DNA from: Actinomycetes bacterium
GTDB lineage: Bacteria > Actinomycetota > CADDZG01 > JAHWKV01
Reading direction: 5' to 3'
DNA length: 12,225 nt
Assembly: GCA_029263035.1 (NCBI GenBank)
Contig: JAJCYF010000181.1
Span: forward strand, 1-12,225
Part shown: one piece after another, positions 1 to 6,687 of the stretch
Layout: each line of letters opens with the position of its first letter
Numbering within the stretch: position 1 is the first letter of the stretch
The notes under the pieces: model-generated
The model's database searches: none
What the model was told of the DNA's origin: nothing
The model's input: only the letters and a program-made list of their open reading frames with translations
Made by a program: the position numbers and the translations under genes

Positions 1-350
1 CACTTGGTCATCTCCATCGCCACCACGTCCTGCCCGGCCGTCTGCCGGCCGCGGGCCATGGCGAAGTAGGTGTCCAGGTCTACGTTGCCGCCCTTGTGGC
101 CGTAACGAGCCGGGATTGCTCCCACGATGGTGATGGCGTCCAGAATCTGGTCGTAGAACGAGAAGTCATCGGAGGGGATCAGGTCGACCCCGGCATCCTT
201 CATGAGCTTCCAGTTGCGGCTGCGCAGGTCGGCGCCGACCTGGTTGAGCTCCTCTGCCGAGGTTTTGCCCTTCCAATAGCCTTCGGTCGCGAACTTCAGC
301 TCACGGCGAGGACCTATCCTCGGAAATCCTGAAATGCTTGAACGTGCCAT
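1..350 (-). CDS. metE: Cobalamin-independent methionine synthase MetE, N-terminal fragment
   Basis: MetE (5-methyltetrahydropteroyltriglutamate-homocysteine methyltransferase) makes methionine in the cytoplasm without vitamin B12. The gene runs off the left edge, leaving the ATG at 350-348 and 116 complete codons of a protein usually about 750-790 residues long. The fragment carries the signature N-terminus of the family: GFPRIGPRRELKFATEGYW at residues 8-26, the DAGVDLIPSDDFSFYD segment near residues 58-73, and AMEMTKW at the end of the visible part. These align with the N-terminal, folate-binding-side barrel of E. coli MetE. A GGAGG ribosome binding site at 361-365 lies 10 bases before the ATG. 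The catalytic zinc site is in the C-terminal half and cannot be checked here. The link to its neighbours is indirect: methionine feeds the S-adenosylmethionine used by EgtD. Confidence 0.95.
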   Translation of the reverse strand, partial: MARSSISGFPRIGPRRELKFATEGYWKGKTSAEELNQVGADLRSRNWKLMKDAGVDLIPSDDFSFYDQILDAITIVGAIPARYGHKGGNVDLDTYFAMARGRQTAGQDVVAMEMTK

Positions 351-477
351 CTAGATCTGTCCTCCAGTCTCAGGTCCCGTCGTGTCCGCCGGCAGATATG
401 GGGATGATCCTTGGATGGATGCACCGGCCGGCCAACTTACCCGGGCCCTGAGGTAGGCGCAGGGGGGCAAGTCGCGA

Positions 478-539
478 GACACGCTAGATTACCCGACGCA
501 GCAGACTCGCGAAGCCTTGCCGGGTAATGCCAGCGTATC
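478..539 (-). terminator. Long imperfect hairpin between the secreted-protein operon and metE
   Basis: On the minus strand, 539-521 pairs with 495-478. The outer stem has about 18 base pairs with one bulged base and two G-T pairs, joining GATACGCT... to ...AGCGTGTC and ATTACCCG to CGGGTAAT. An inner stem GCA(A)GGCT / AGTCTGC closes a TCGCG loop. No T-run follows on either strand, so a classical Rho-independent terminator is not shown. Position argues for a 3' end or processing structure for the gene ending at 567, or for an element upstream of metE, 128 bases before its ATG. The rest of 351-566 shows only the metE ribosome binding site. I found no cobalamin (B12-box) or SAM riboswitch core in it. 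Confidence 0.45.
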
Positions 540-566
540 AATCCGTCGTGCGGGAGCGGCAGGCGG

Positions 567-1223
567 CTAGCTGGAGGGAAGCCACTTGTTGGCAGCCGCG
601 ACCAGGTCGTGCTTGCAAGGGTCCCCGACGAGGGGCCTGACGAAGAACGGAAGCTCTTTGACCATCAGTGCCATGAACTCCTTGGTCCCCCTGTCGGCAC
701 ACATGCCCTCGATGTGCACCTGGGCTTCTTCGGCGCACATGTTCTTGCCCAGGGCGGAACGAAGCTGGCCGGCAACCCGGTCCGCAACCGCAGCCTGGTC
801 GGGGTTGGCGTCCTTCGCCTTCGCCACCAGGTTCAGCAACCAGTTGATCTTCCTGTCGTCAAGGGCGGCACCGCAGTCGCCCTGTGAGCCGGAAACATCT
901 GCAGTCCCCGGGACGGCGATGGACAGGGAAGACCCTGCGGAGGAGGTCCCGCCGGTCCTCGGAGCAGCCTGGGTCACGACACGGCGGACCGTCTTTTTTA
1001 CGGCTGCCGCCGGAGGCGGCTCAGATACCTCGAGTCCGGCGGCAACGAACTGGTCTGCCGGGTTGAAGGTGGTGACCGTGGAGGGGGCGGGGACTGCGGC
1101 CGAGGCCGATGCCGGGCCCTTCATGAGCCCGAGTGCGGCGCCTCCGCCGATTCCCACGATCAACAGCGATACGGAGACCGCAATGTTGAGGGCGGCCCTG
1201 CCCGCGACAGACTTGACTGGCAT
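567..1223 (-). CDS. Exported or membrane-anchored protein of unknown function, four cysteines
   Basis: A 218-residue protein I do not recognise. Residues 1-12 are short and basic, 13-33 form a hydrophobic segment, and an Ala/Ser/Pro-rich stretch (36-48) follows. This fits either a signal peptide cleaved near an ASA motif or an N-terminal anchor. Residues 49-115 look like a flexible linker rich in Pro, Ser, Thr and Gly. The C-terminal part (about 116-215) seems folded and alpha-helical and holds all four cysteines (117, 163, 175, 203), so two disulfides outside the membrane are plausible. The ATG at 1223 follows AAGGAG with 6 bases between. Its start is 40 bases after the stop of the gene at 1264-1968 on the same strand, so the two are probably co-transcribed. 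Both have the same layout, and a similar short motif (VTQAAPRT here) in the linker. Function unknown. Confidence 0.8.
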   Translation of the reverse strand: MPVKSVAGRAALNIAVSVSLLIVGIGGGAALGLMKGPASASAAVPAPSTVTTFNPADQFVAAGLEVSEPPPAAAVKKTVRRVVTQAAPRTGGTSSAGSSLSIAVPGTADVSGSQGDCGAALDDRKINWLLNLVAKAKDANPDQAAVADRVAGQLRSALGKNMCAEEAQVHIEGMCADRGTKEFMALMVKELPFFVRPLVGDPCKHDLVAAANKWLPSS

Positions 1224-1263
1224 TGGTTTCTCCTTAGAAGCGATTGGGGATTACGGATGCTTG

Positions 1264-1968
1264 TTACTCTGCAGCGCCACCGAGGTAGTTGAGGCCGGTG
1301 CCCAGCAGGCCCAGGCCCTTGCCGACCAGGTTCAGCGTTCCTCCGACCACGCCGGTCACACCGTCGACTACGCCGTTCACCAGATTCGGCGTTTCGGCCA
1401 GCTGAGCGGGGGTGAGTGCGGCCACCACCGGCAGCGCCTGGATCTGGGTCACCAGCCCACCGGCCTGAACAACCAGCTGGTTCACGGTGTCGACTCCGGC
1501 AAACCCTGCCTGCGTGGCTTCAGCGACACACCCGTTGGCCGCCGCGAGAGCGGCGTTGGTCTGCGCCAGCAGGACCTGGCCCTGCTCGCCGGTGGTAACC
1601 ACCGGGATGGCTGCCGTGATGGCGTTAAGAACTGTCGTGATGTCGGCGACGCACTGAGGGGCCGACGGGGCGGCAGGAGGCGGAGGAGCCACCGTCCGGG
1701 GAGCTTGAACCACCACAACCTCTTCGACGACCTCCTCTGCGGCCGCAACGGCCGGCGGGGCGACACCATCGATGACCGATGTAGGGAAATCAAGTGCTAC
1801 GCCCGGGGTGGACGGAGGCGCCTGGTTGATGGAAGCAACCGAGTAGGTCGTGGACTGACCGAAACCGGGAAGCGCTCCTGTGGCCGCCATGCCCCCAAGG
1901 ACACCGGCAATCAGAAGCGCAACTGCAGAGAACTTGCCTGCTACCGAACTGAAAATGCTCTTGAACAA
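1264..1968 (-). CDS. Exported low-complexity protein of unknown function, two cysteines
   Basis: A 234-residue protein with no family I can name. Residues 1-32 look like a signal peptide or anchor: basic start, hydrophobic core about 14-31. Residues 45-105 are Pro/Ala/Val-rich, with an acidic-valine stretch (AEEVVEEVVVV, 77-87) followed by QAPRT and a proline run. Two cysteines (106, 147) bracket a helical segment and could pair. The C-terminal 40 residues are Gly/Leu/Val-rich with a loose repeat (GVVDGVTGVVGG, then LVGKGLGLLGTGL), suggesting an amphipathic or membrane-active tail. The start is a TTG at 1968-1966, chosen because GGGGAGG (1981-1975) sits 6 bases upstream and because the signal-like segment begins there. 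It is the first gene of a likely two-gene operon with the gene at 567-1223 and has a structured leader. A cell-envelope role is inferred only from export signals and composition. Confidence 0.78.
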   Translation of the reverse strand: MFKSIFSSVAGKFSAVALLIAGVLGGMAATGALPGFGQSTTYSVASINQAPPSTPGVALDFPTSVIDGVAPPAVAAAEEVVEEVVVVQAPRTVAPPPPAAPSAPQCVADITTVLNAITAAIPVVTTGEQGQVLLAQTNAALAAANGCVAEATQAGFAGVDTVNQLVVQAGGLVTQIQALPVVAALTPAQLAETPNLVNGVVDGVTGVVGGTLNLVGKGLGLLGTGLNYLGGAAE

Positions 1969-1977
1969 CGAAAACCT

Positions 1978-2030
1978 CCCCGCTCGGGGGGCTCAGGGGA
2001 GCCCATCTCTTGCCGACTAACTCATCGGCA
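1978..2030 (-). promoter_or_regulatory. Structured 5' leader with three tandem hairpins, last one overlapping the ribosome binding site
   Basis: Read 5' to 3' on the minus strand, three inverted repeats follow one another: TGCCGA/TCGGCA (2030-2025 with 2016-2011), GGGCTC/GAGCCC (2004-1999 with 1994-1989), and CCCC-GAGC-GGGG (1989-1986 with 1981-1978). The 3' arm of the last hairpin is the GGGG of the GGGGAGG ribosome binding site of the gene starting at 1968, so folding would hide that site. I do not recognise a known riboswitch class. Control at translation initiation is inferred. Confidence 0.4.
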
Positions 2031-2042
2031 CGAACGCGGAAT

Positions 2043-2057
2043 AGTTTCATTGAAACT
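2043..2057. repeat. Perfect 15-base inverted repeat, possible operator
   Basis: AGTTTC-ATT-GAAACT is a perfect 6-3-6 dyad about 75 bases upstream of the TTG start at 1968 and downstream of the egtD stop. It could be an operator or part of the leader RNA. A second dyad, ACTAAC-N21-GTTAGT (2068-2100), spans the egtD stop codon. Neither can be assigned to a regulator from the sequence, and no convincing -35/-10 pair was seen beside them. Confidence 0.3.
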
Positions 2058-2095
2058 TAGAGCGATAACTAACGACCCTCCAAAAAACCTTACTG

Positions 2096-3151
2096 TTAGT
2101 CCCCGTACGACGTTTTCTGCTGTGCCTTGTTACCGCCTGGTTTACGGGAAAGACTGAGGGCAAAGCTGCCGCCGGAGTCCGTCCACCAGAATTCGGGCTC
2201 CATCCCGGAGGCCCGCAGCTCCGACTCCAAGCCCGACCTGCGGAACTTGGCGCTGATCTCGGTATGCATCATCTCGCCCCGGCCGAACCGGATGTCGAGG
2301 GCGAGTGTGTTCAGCCGTACCTTCTGGGGCCGGGTGGCACGCAAAAACATCTCCATCTGCTCGGTTGCGGGATTGAACCGGGCCACATGCTCAAACCCCC
2401 CGACGTCGAAGTTGGCGTCCAACCGGGCGTTCAGAACGCTCAGCATGTTGAGGTTGAAGGCCGCTGAGATCCCGGAACTGTCGTTGTAGGCCGCCTCCAG
2501 AGTCGCCGTGTCCTTGACCAGGTCCACACCCAGCAGAAGCCAGTCACCCGGCTTCAGGCTGGAGTTCAGCTGGGAGAGCAGCGACGCCCTTTCGGAGGGA
2601 TTCAGGTTCCCGATTGTGCTCCCCAGGAAGATAACCAGACTGCGCCCGGGCACCTCGATCGATCCAAGATGCTGTTCAAAGTCCCCGACGATGCCCTGGA
2701 CCTCGACCTCGGGATATCGCTTAACCAGCTCGACCGCAGCCATTTTCAAGACCTCGCCGTCCACGTCGAAGGGCACGAAGGTGGTAAGGCTGCCGCGCCG
2801 CTGGAAGGCATCCAGCAGGACGCGGGTCTTCTCCGAGAGCCCGCAGCCGAGCTCCACCATGGTCTTTGCTTGGGTCTTCTCCACGATGGCGGCCGCCCGC
2901 TCCCTGAGGATCTGCCGCTCGGATCTCGTCAGGTAGTACTCGGGGAGACGGGTGATCTGGTCGAACAGCATGGACCCCTTGTGGTCGTAAAACCACTTCG
3001 AGGGAATGCTCTTTTTGGCGGCCGTCAGTCCCCGGAGCGCATCCCGTCGAAGCTGCGATTCGAGGTCGGCCGGCCCCAGGTGCGAGATGAGCTCCGAGGC
3101 TTGGGGGTTGCCGGTGGTTCGGGTCGCGGGTCCAGCGGGTCCAGAGCTCAT
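2096..3151 (-). CDS. egtD: L-histidine N-alpha-methyltransferase EgtD (ergothioneine biosynthesis)
   Basis: EgtD transfers three methyl groups from S-adenosylmethionine to the alpha-amino group of histidine, giving hercynine, the first intermediate of ergothioneine. The 351-residue protein is slightly longer than the usual ~320. Visible signatures: LPEYYLTRSE (69-78), which contributes to the histidine pocket; the SAM motif VELGCG (99-104); FDVDG (128-132); FLGSTIGNLNP (175-185), with the Asn that contacts the substrate amino group in known structures; and MHTEIS (295-300), whose Glu and Ser correspond to the imidazole-binding pair (E282/S284 in M. smegmatis). The ATG at 3151 is chosen over an 84-codon upstream extension because AGGAGG lies 4 bases before it and because it overlaps the egtC stop as ATGA, a sign of translational coupling. 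It is the last gene of the egt operon. The C-terminal ~14 residues are polar and probably disordered. Confidence 0.96.
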   Translation of the reverse strand: MSSGPAGPATRTTGNPQASELISHLGPADLESQLRRDALRGLTAAKKSIPSKWFYDHKGSMLFDQITRLPEYYLTRSERQILRERAAAIVEKTQAKTMVELGCGLSEKTRVLLDAFQRRGSLTTFVPFDVDGEVLKMAAVELVKRYPEVEVQGIVGDFEQHLGSIEVPGRSLVIFLGSTIGNLNPSERASLLSQLNSSLKPGDWLLLGVDLVKDTATLEAAYNDSSGISAAFNLNMLSVLNARLDANFDVGGFEHVARFNPATEQMEMFLRATRPQKVRLNTLALDIRFGRGEMMHTEISAKFRRSGLESELRASGMEPEFWWTDSGGSFALSLSRKPGGNKAQQKTSYGD

Positions 3152-3912
3152 CCAACCTCCTCGAGTGGTTCTATCGATATCCGGCCGCCACAGACGTGCA
3201 CAGCCGACAACTCCGGAACCGGTCGCCACGCCGGGTCGTCGTCGAACGGCTCGGACGCCACCACCACCCCGCCCGGAGCCCTTTCGCCGTTCTGCATGAC
3301 GAACAGGGAATCCCCGCAGGCGGTGGCGTAGATGGAGACGCCGTCCGTCAGCACGAAGTTGAACGCACCGCTGGAAAGGCCCCGGCACGTATCGACGCAC
3401 CATCGGAGCGCGTCCAGCGGGGCGCTTGCCTGATCAATCCGGTCCAGGATCAGGCCGAACATCACCTCGGAGTCACTGGTGCCTCTGACCGCGGACGCCC
3501 GGCGGTCTGAGAGCATCCGGCGGAGCTTCAAGCCCTCGGGGCCGTCGAACCCCTTGAACAAGCCATTGTGCGCAAAAAGCCAGCCGGCTTCGCTGAAGGG
3601 GGCGGTGCTGGATTCCTCGACCGGACTGCCGGTGGTGGCATCCCGCACCGCCGCCAGGATGGCTCCCGAACTGATCGCCCCCGCGATGCTGGTGAAAGTC
3701 CGGTCGCTCCAGATCGGCTTGTCCCGCCGGTAGACTGCCGGCTCCGGACGCAGGTCGGGTGCATACCAACCGCACCCGAAACCGTCTGCATTGACGACGC
3801 CGTTGCGCTGGAACTTGGGCCGGTACGACTGGTGGAGCAGGGAGTGAACAGGCGCCAGAACCAGGCTTTCCAGAAGCACGGGCGGCCCTACATAGGCCAT
3901 CTGCCGGCACAC
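3148..3912 (-). CDS. egtC: Gamma-glutamyl-hercynylcysteine sulfoxide hydrolase EgtC
   Basis: EgtC is a class II glutamine-amidotransferase-like Ntn hydrolase that removes glutamate from gamma-glutamyl-hercynylcysteine sulfoxide. The 254-residue product begins Met-Cys-Arg, so after Met removal Cys2 becomes the N-terminal nucleophile. This fixes the GTG at 3912-3910 as the start, and no other start would give Cys at position 2. Family motifs: MCRQMAYVGP (1-10), NADGFGCGWY (41-50), AAVRDATTGSP (87-97), FAHNG (113-117) and GTSDSE (144-149). Within this fold the Asn-Gly of FAHNG helps form the oxyanion hole. The start lies 3 bases after the egtB stop with no independent ribosome binding site between them, and the stop overlaps the egtD start by 4 bases. 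Its presence together with egtA indicates the mycobacterial-type route through gamma-glutamylcysteine rather than direct use of cysteine. Confidence 0.95.
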   Translation of the reverse strand: MCRQMAYVGPPVLLESLVLAPVHSLLHQSYRPKFQRNGVVNADGFGCGWYAPDLRPEPAVYRRDKPIWSDRTFTSIAGAISSGAILAAVRDATTGSPVEESSTAPFSEAGWLFAHNGLFKGFDGPEGLKLRRMLSDRRASAVRGTSDSEVMFGLILDRIDQASAPLDALRWCVDTCRGLSSGAFNFVLTDGVSIYATACGDSLFVMQNGERAPGGVVVASEPFDDDPAWRPVPELSAVHVCGGRISIEPLEEVG

Positions 3913-3915
3913 GGG

Positions 3916-5202
3916 TCAGACCGATCTCGCGCAGCGAAAGCCGCAGAAGATCTGGCGCCGGATGGGGTGATCCCAGTTTCGGAAGGTGTTGCGAACGGCC
4001 GATGGGTGAGTTGCCCAGGACCCGCCCCGCAGAACCTTGTAGTCCTTGCCGTAGAAGACCTCCGAGTACTCCTTGTAGGGAAACCCGGTGGATCCCGGGT
4101 AAGCCAGGAAGTCGGACGAGGTCCACTCCCAGACGTCGCCTATCATCTGCCGGCACCCCGCGGGGCTGGCTCCCTGAGCGTAGGCGCCGACCGGGGAGGG
4201 CCGGAAATACTGCTGGTCGAGGTTGGCAAGAGCGGGACTCGGGTCGGTGTCGCCCCAGGGATAACGGCGCTTGGACCCGGCGACCGGATCCCAGGAGGCG
4301 GCCCTCTCCCACTCCGCCTCGGTAGGCAGGCGCTTACCTGCCCAGCGGGCGTAGGCCTCCGCCTCGAACCAGCACACGTGCTGCACCGGCTCGTCCGGCG
4401 GCAGCGGCTCCTGCCTCCCGAACCGGATACGGGACCAGCCCGACCCATCCTTCTTCCAGAACTGCGGGTGTTCCAGGCCGGCCTCATGGCGGTGGGCCCA
4501 TCCGCGCTCGCTCCACCAGCGTCCGTCATCGTAGCCACCTGCCTCGAGAAAACCGAGGTAGTCGCGGTTGGAGACCGGAACCGTGTCGATCCAGAACGGG
4601 TCGAGTTCCACCTCATGGGACGGGCGTTCGTTGTCGTAGGCCCAGGGCTCGGTGCTGGTCCCCATCACGAAACAGCCTCCGGGCACCCGGACCTCCTTCG
4701 CCGCAACCGGCTCCGCAACCGCGGGGGCCGGCTCCACCACGGGGTACTCCCCCACCCGCAGCTGGAGGGTGGCGAGCATGGTCTCGTCGTGCTGGTGCTC
4801 GTGCTGGATGACCATGCCGTAGACGTATCCGTCCGCAAGCAGCGGATTCGCCGGGTTCAGCTCGATCTTTTCCAGCGTGTCCAGCACCCGGCCTCGCACA
4901 TCCGCGATATAGGCGCGGGACTGCGCCGGGTCGAGCAACTTCAACCGGGTGCGTTCCCTGCGGGCGTGGCGGAATGCGTCGTAGATATCGTCCAGCGCGG
5001 GGTCCTTGGCCGGCAGACCGGCGATGGTCCTTAGCAGCCAGATCTCCTCGAAGTTGCCCACGTGGGCAAGGTCCCAGACCAGCGGGGACATTATCGGCGA
5101 GTGCTGGGCCAGCAGGTCTGCATCGGGGACCGGGTCCACCAGGCTCAGAGACCGCCGGCGCACCTCCTCCAACTCCAATGCTGCACGCTCTTTTACGTCC
5201 AT
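3916..5202 (-). CDS. egtB: Hercynine oxygenase EgtB (sulfoxide synthase)
   Basis: EgtB is a non-heme iron(II), O2-dependent enzyme that forms the C-S bond between hercynine and gamma-glutamylcysteine and oxidises the sulfur. The 428-residue protein has the usual two parts: an N-terminal DinB-like four-helix domain (about 10-155) and a C-terminal formylglycine-generating-enzyme/sulfatase-modifying domain (about 168-428; VRVPGGCFVMG at 171-181, RLPTEAEWERAA at 291-302, DVWEWTSSDF at 356-365, LRGGSW at 391-396, GFRCA at the end). The iron ligands expected from the M. thermoresistibile enzyme (three His) are His47 in WDLAHVGNFEE and His134/His138 in HEHQHDE. Tyrosines 376 and 379 lie where the catalytic Tyr is expected, but I cannot say which corresponds. 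ATG at 5202 with GGAGG (5211-5207) 4 bases upstream. The gene starts inside the end of egtA (10-base overlap). Confidence 0.96.
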   Translation of the reverse strand: MDVKERAALELEEVRRRSLSLVDPVPDADLLAQHSPIMSPLVWDLAHVGNFEEIWLLRTIAGLPAKDPALDDIYDAFRHARRERTRLKLLDPAQSRAYIADVRGRVLDTLEKIELNPANPLLADGYVYGMVIQHEHQHDETMLATLQLRVGEYPVVEPAPAVAEPVAAKEVRVPGGCFVMGTSTEPWAYDNERPSHEVELDPFWIDTVPVSNRDYLGFLEAGGYDDGRWWSERGWAHRHEAGLEHPQFWKKDGSGWSRIRFGRQEPLPPDEPVQHVCWFEAEAYARWAGKRLPTEAEWERAASWDPVAGSKRRYPWGDTDPSPALANLDQQYFRPSPVGAYAQGASPAGCRQMIGDVWEWTSSDFLAYPGSTGFPYKEYSEVFYGKDYKVLRGGSWATHPSAVRNTFRNWDHPIRRQIFCGFRCARSV

Positions 5203-6434
5203 GTGTCCTCCATCGAATCAAGTTCCAGCAGGCTGCTTCCCCTGGCCCAGGCCTCCAGTTGCTCGTCGGCCGGAGAGCGGCCCTTTTGCACGAACCTTCG
5301 GTTGTACGCCTCGACCGCCAGAGCGGTCTCCTCGTCCACCTCCAGCCGTTCGAGGGCATCCAGGGCGGCGTTGAAGACTGCCTGGCCGGTCTCCGACAAC
5401 AACTGATTTTCCATTCCCTGCCGCGCTGCCACCTCCCAAAGGTCGGCGGTTGGCTCGACGACCTCTTCAATGATTCTCACGGCCTTGCGGTCGTAGACCA
5501 TCGACGCGATGGCGATGGGCACCCGCCACCAGGGATCGGGAAGGGCGTCCACCATCCTCAATTCGAGCCAGCCCTTGGGACGGATTGGTGGGAAGAGCGT
5601 GGTCAGGTGGATTTTCAGATCCGAAAGATCCGGGAAGCCCAGAGGGTGACCGCTTTCCAGCCAGTCGGCGAAGGTGAGCCTTTCCGCAACGTGCTCGGCG
5701 GTTCCGTTGTTGCGGATGAACATCACCCGCGCCTGCAGGGCGTACGCCGACCAGACATGGACCGGATCGCCCACCGGAGCGGTCGGCAGCGTCCGGGAGG
5801 GGTCGATGGCCTGCCACAACGCCAGGCGTGAGGACTTCCACCCGGTTGGTTTGCCGCGGGCAATTGCCGAGTTGGCAAAGACTGCGCAGAGGGTGGGGCC
5901 TAGAGCGTGGACGAGTCGCCAGCGCTGTGCGCCGTCCTCGATCCCGGCGACGTCCAGGTTTACGTGGACCGATGCGGTGGCCCTCATCATGGACCTCCCC
6001 TCGGGCCAGCCGGCGTCGAAGTAGGCCTCCATGGCTTCGTAACGGGGCAGGTCCAGAACCCGCAGACCGTCCCGGATGGGGTCCAGGCCTACGCCTACCA
6101 GCTTGATTCCGTGCGGGCTGAGCTTGTCGCGCATGCATGCGAGATCGGAGTGGAGGGCGGTGCACGTGGCCGCTACCGACTGTCCGGCGCTGGAGCTGAT
6201 CTCTATCTGGCCGCCGGGCTCGAAGGTGAGGGTACCGCCGCAGGGAAGGGAGCCGGAAGGATCAAGAATCTGCTGCAACCTGTCGAGCGGGACGTAGGCG
6301 CCGGGGTCATCCTCGTAGACCGGAAACCACTCGATCTCTGCACCTACCCGCCCCTCGATCGACGAGGTGAAAATCGTGGACCGGATGTGATCTGAGACAT
6401 CTGCGGCCGTTAGCGACCGCGTTGATTGGGGCAT
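5193..6434 (-). CDS. egtA: Glutamate-cysteine ligase EgtA
   Basis: EgtA is an ATP-dependent GCS2-family ligase that makes gamma-glutamylcysteine, the sulfur donor for EgtB. The 413-residue length is normal for actinobacterial EgtA. Recognisable segments: GRVGAEIEWFP (residues 28-38, the start of the ligase fold), the GGTLTFEPGGQIEISS stretch (about 65-80, nucleotide and glutamate site), MMRATASVHVNLD (about 148-160) and WLELRMVDALPDPWW (about 289-303). First gene of the egt operon. The ATG at 6434 has no clear ribosome binding site (the region before it is C-rich), so a weak or nonstandard initiation is likely. Other in-frame starts nearby are no better. A SigR/SigH-like promoter lies about 125 bases upstream. 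The 253 bases between this gene and the regulator at 6688 hold that promoter and one small dyad and no other gene. Confidence 0.94.
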   Translation of the reverse strand: MPQSTRSLTAADVSDHIRSTIFTSSIEGRVGAEIEWFPVYEDDPGAYVPLDRLQQILDPSGSLPCGGTLTFEPGGQIEISSSAGQSVAATCTALHSDLACMRDKLSPHGIKLVGVGLDPIRDGLRVLDLPRYEAMEAYFDAGWPEGRSMMRATASVHVNLDVAGIEDGAQRWRLVHALGPTLCAVFANSAIARGKPTGWKSSRLALWQAIDPSRTLPTAPVGDPVHVWSAYALQARVMFIRNNGTAEHVAERLTFADWLESGHPLGFPDLSDLKIHLTTLFPPIRPKGWLELRMVDALPDPWWRVPIAIASMVYDRKAVRIIEEVVEPTADLWEVAARQGMENQLLSETGQAVFNAALDALERLEVDEETALAVEAYNRRFVQKGRSPADEQLEAWARGSSLLELDSMEDTWT

Positions 6435-6481
6435 GACTAGGGCCCGAGGGGAAGGTGCAGAACCTGAAAGCGATTCCGATG

Positions 6482-6497
6482 CAGCATGCGCGTGCTG
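6482..6497. repeat. Small inverted repeat in the egtA leader
   Basis: CAGCA-TGCGCG-TGCTG is a 5-6-5 dyad, about 50 bases upstream of the egtA ATG and downstream of the proposed promoter, so it would lie in the leader RNA. It could be an operator or a small hairpin. This is weak evidence on its own. Confidence 0.2.
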
Positions 6498-6557
6498 AGC
6501 AAACGTCTTCTCATTAGGGGCTCCCTTGACGAATTATTGTGCTCCTGTAGCTACCCA

Positions 6558-6583
6558 AACATCATTCCATCAATCCCTATTCC
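6558..6583 (-). promoter_or_regulatory. Candidate SigR/SigH-type (redox ECF sigma) promoter for egtA
   Basis: On the minus strand GGAAT (6583-6579) and GTT (6560-6558) are separated by exactly 18 bases, matching the GGAAT-N18/19-GTT consensus of the thiol-oxidation-responsive SigR/SigH sigma factors of Actinobacteria. Transcription would begin near 6550, giving a leader of roughly 115 bases before egtA. Control of a low-molecular-weight thiol pathway by such a sigma factor makes biological sense, but the match is eight defined bases and needs experimental support. Confidence 0.45.
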
Positions 6584-6687
6584 AACGATGTTCGTTACTC
6601 GCCGGCCACAGGGCGCTACAGGCTCCCTTGCCTCAATCTGCATCCGACATCCGGCCCCTCAGGCGCGGGAGCGGACGAGGTTTCAGC

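Noticed and set aside
351..477. Possible cobalamin or SAM riboswitch in front of metE
   Set aside because: I looked for the B12-box (GCCACTG) and SAM-I/SAM-IV core motifs on the minus strand and saw none.
586..2157. 523-codon open frame on the plus strand opposite the two exported-protein genes
   Set aside because: Composition is Arg/Ser/Ala-rich without domains, while both minus-strand genes have good ribosome binding sites and export segments. It is a GC-rich antisense shadow.
3568..5034. 488-codon open frame on the plus strand opposite egtB and egtC
   Set aside because: The minus strand carries unmistakable EgtB and EgtC motifs throughout, so the plus frame is a codon-bias shadow.
6584..6687. 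Terminator after the first LuxR regulator
   Set aside because: Only short, weak pairings and no T-run were found on the minus strand, so none is called.
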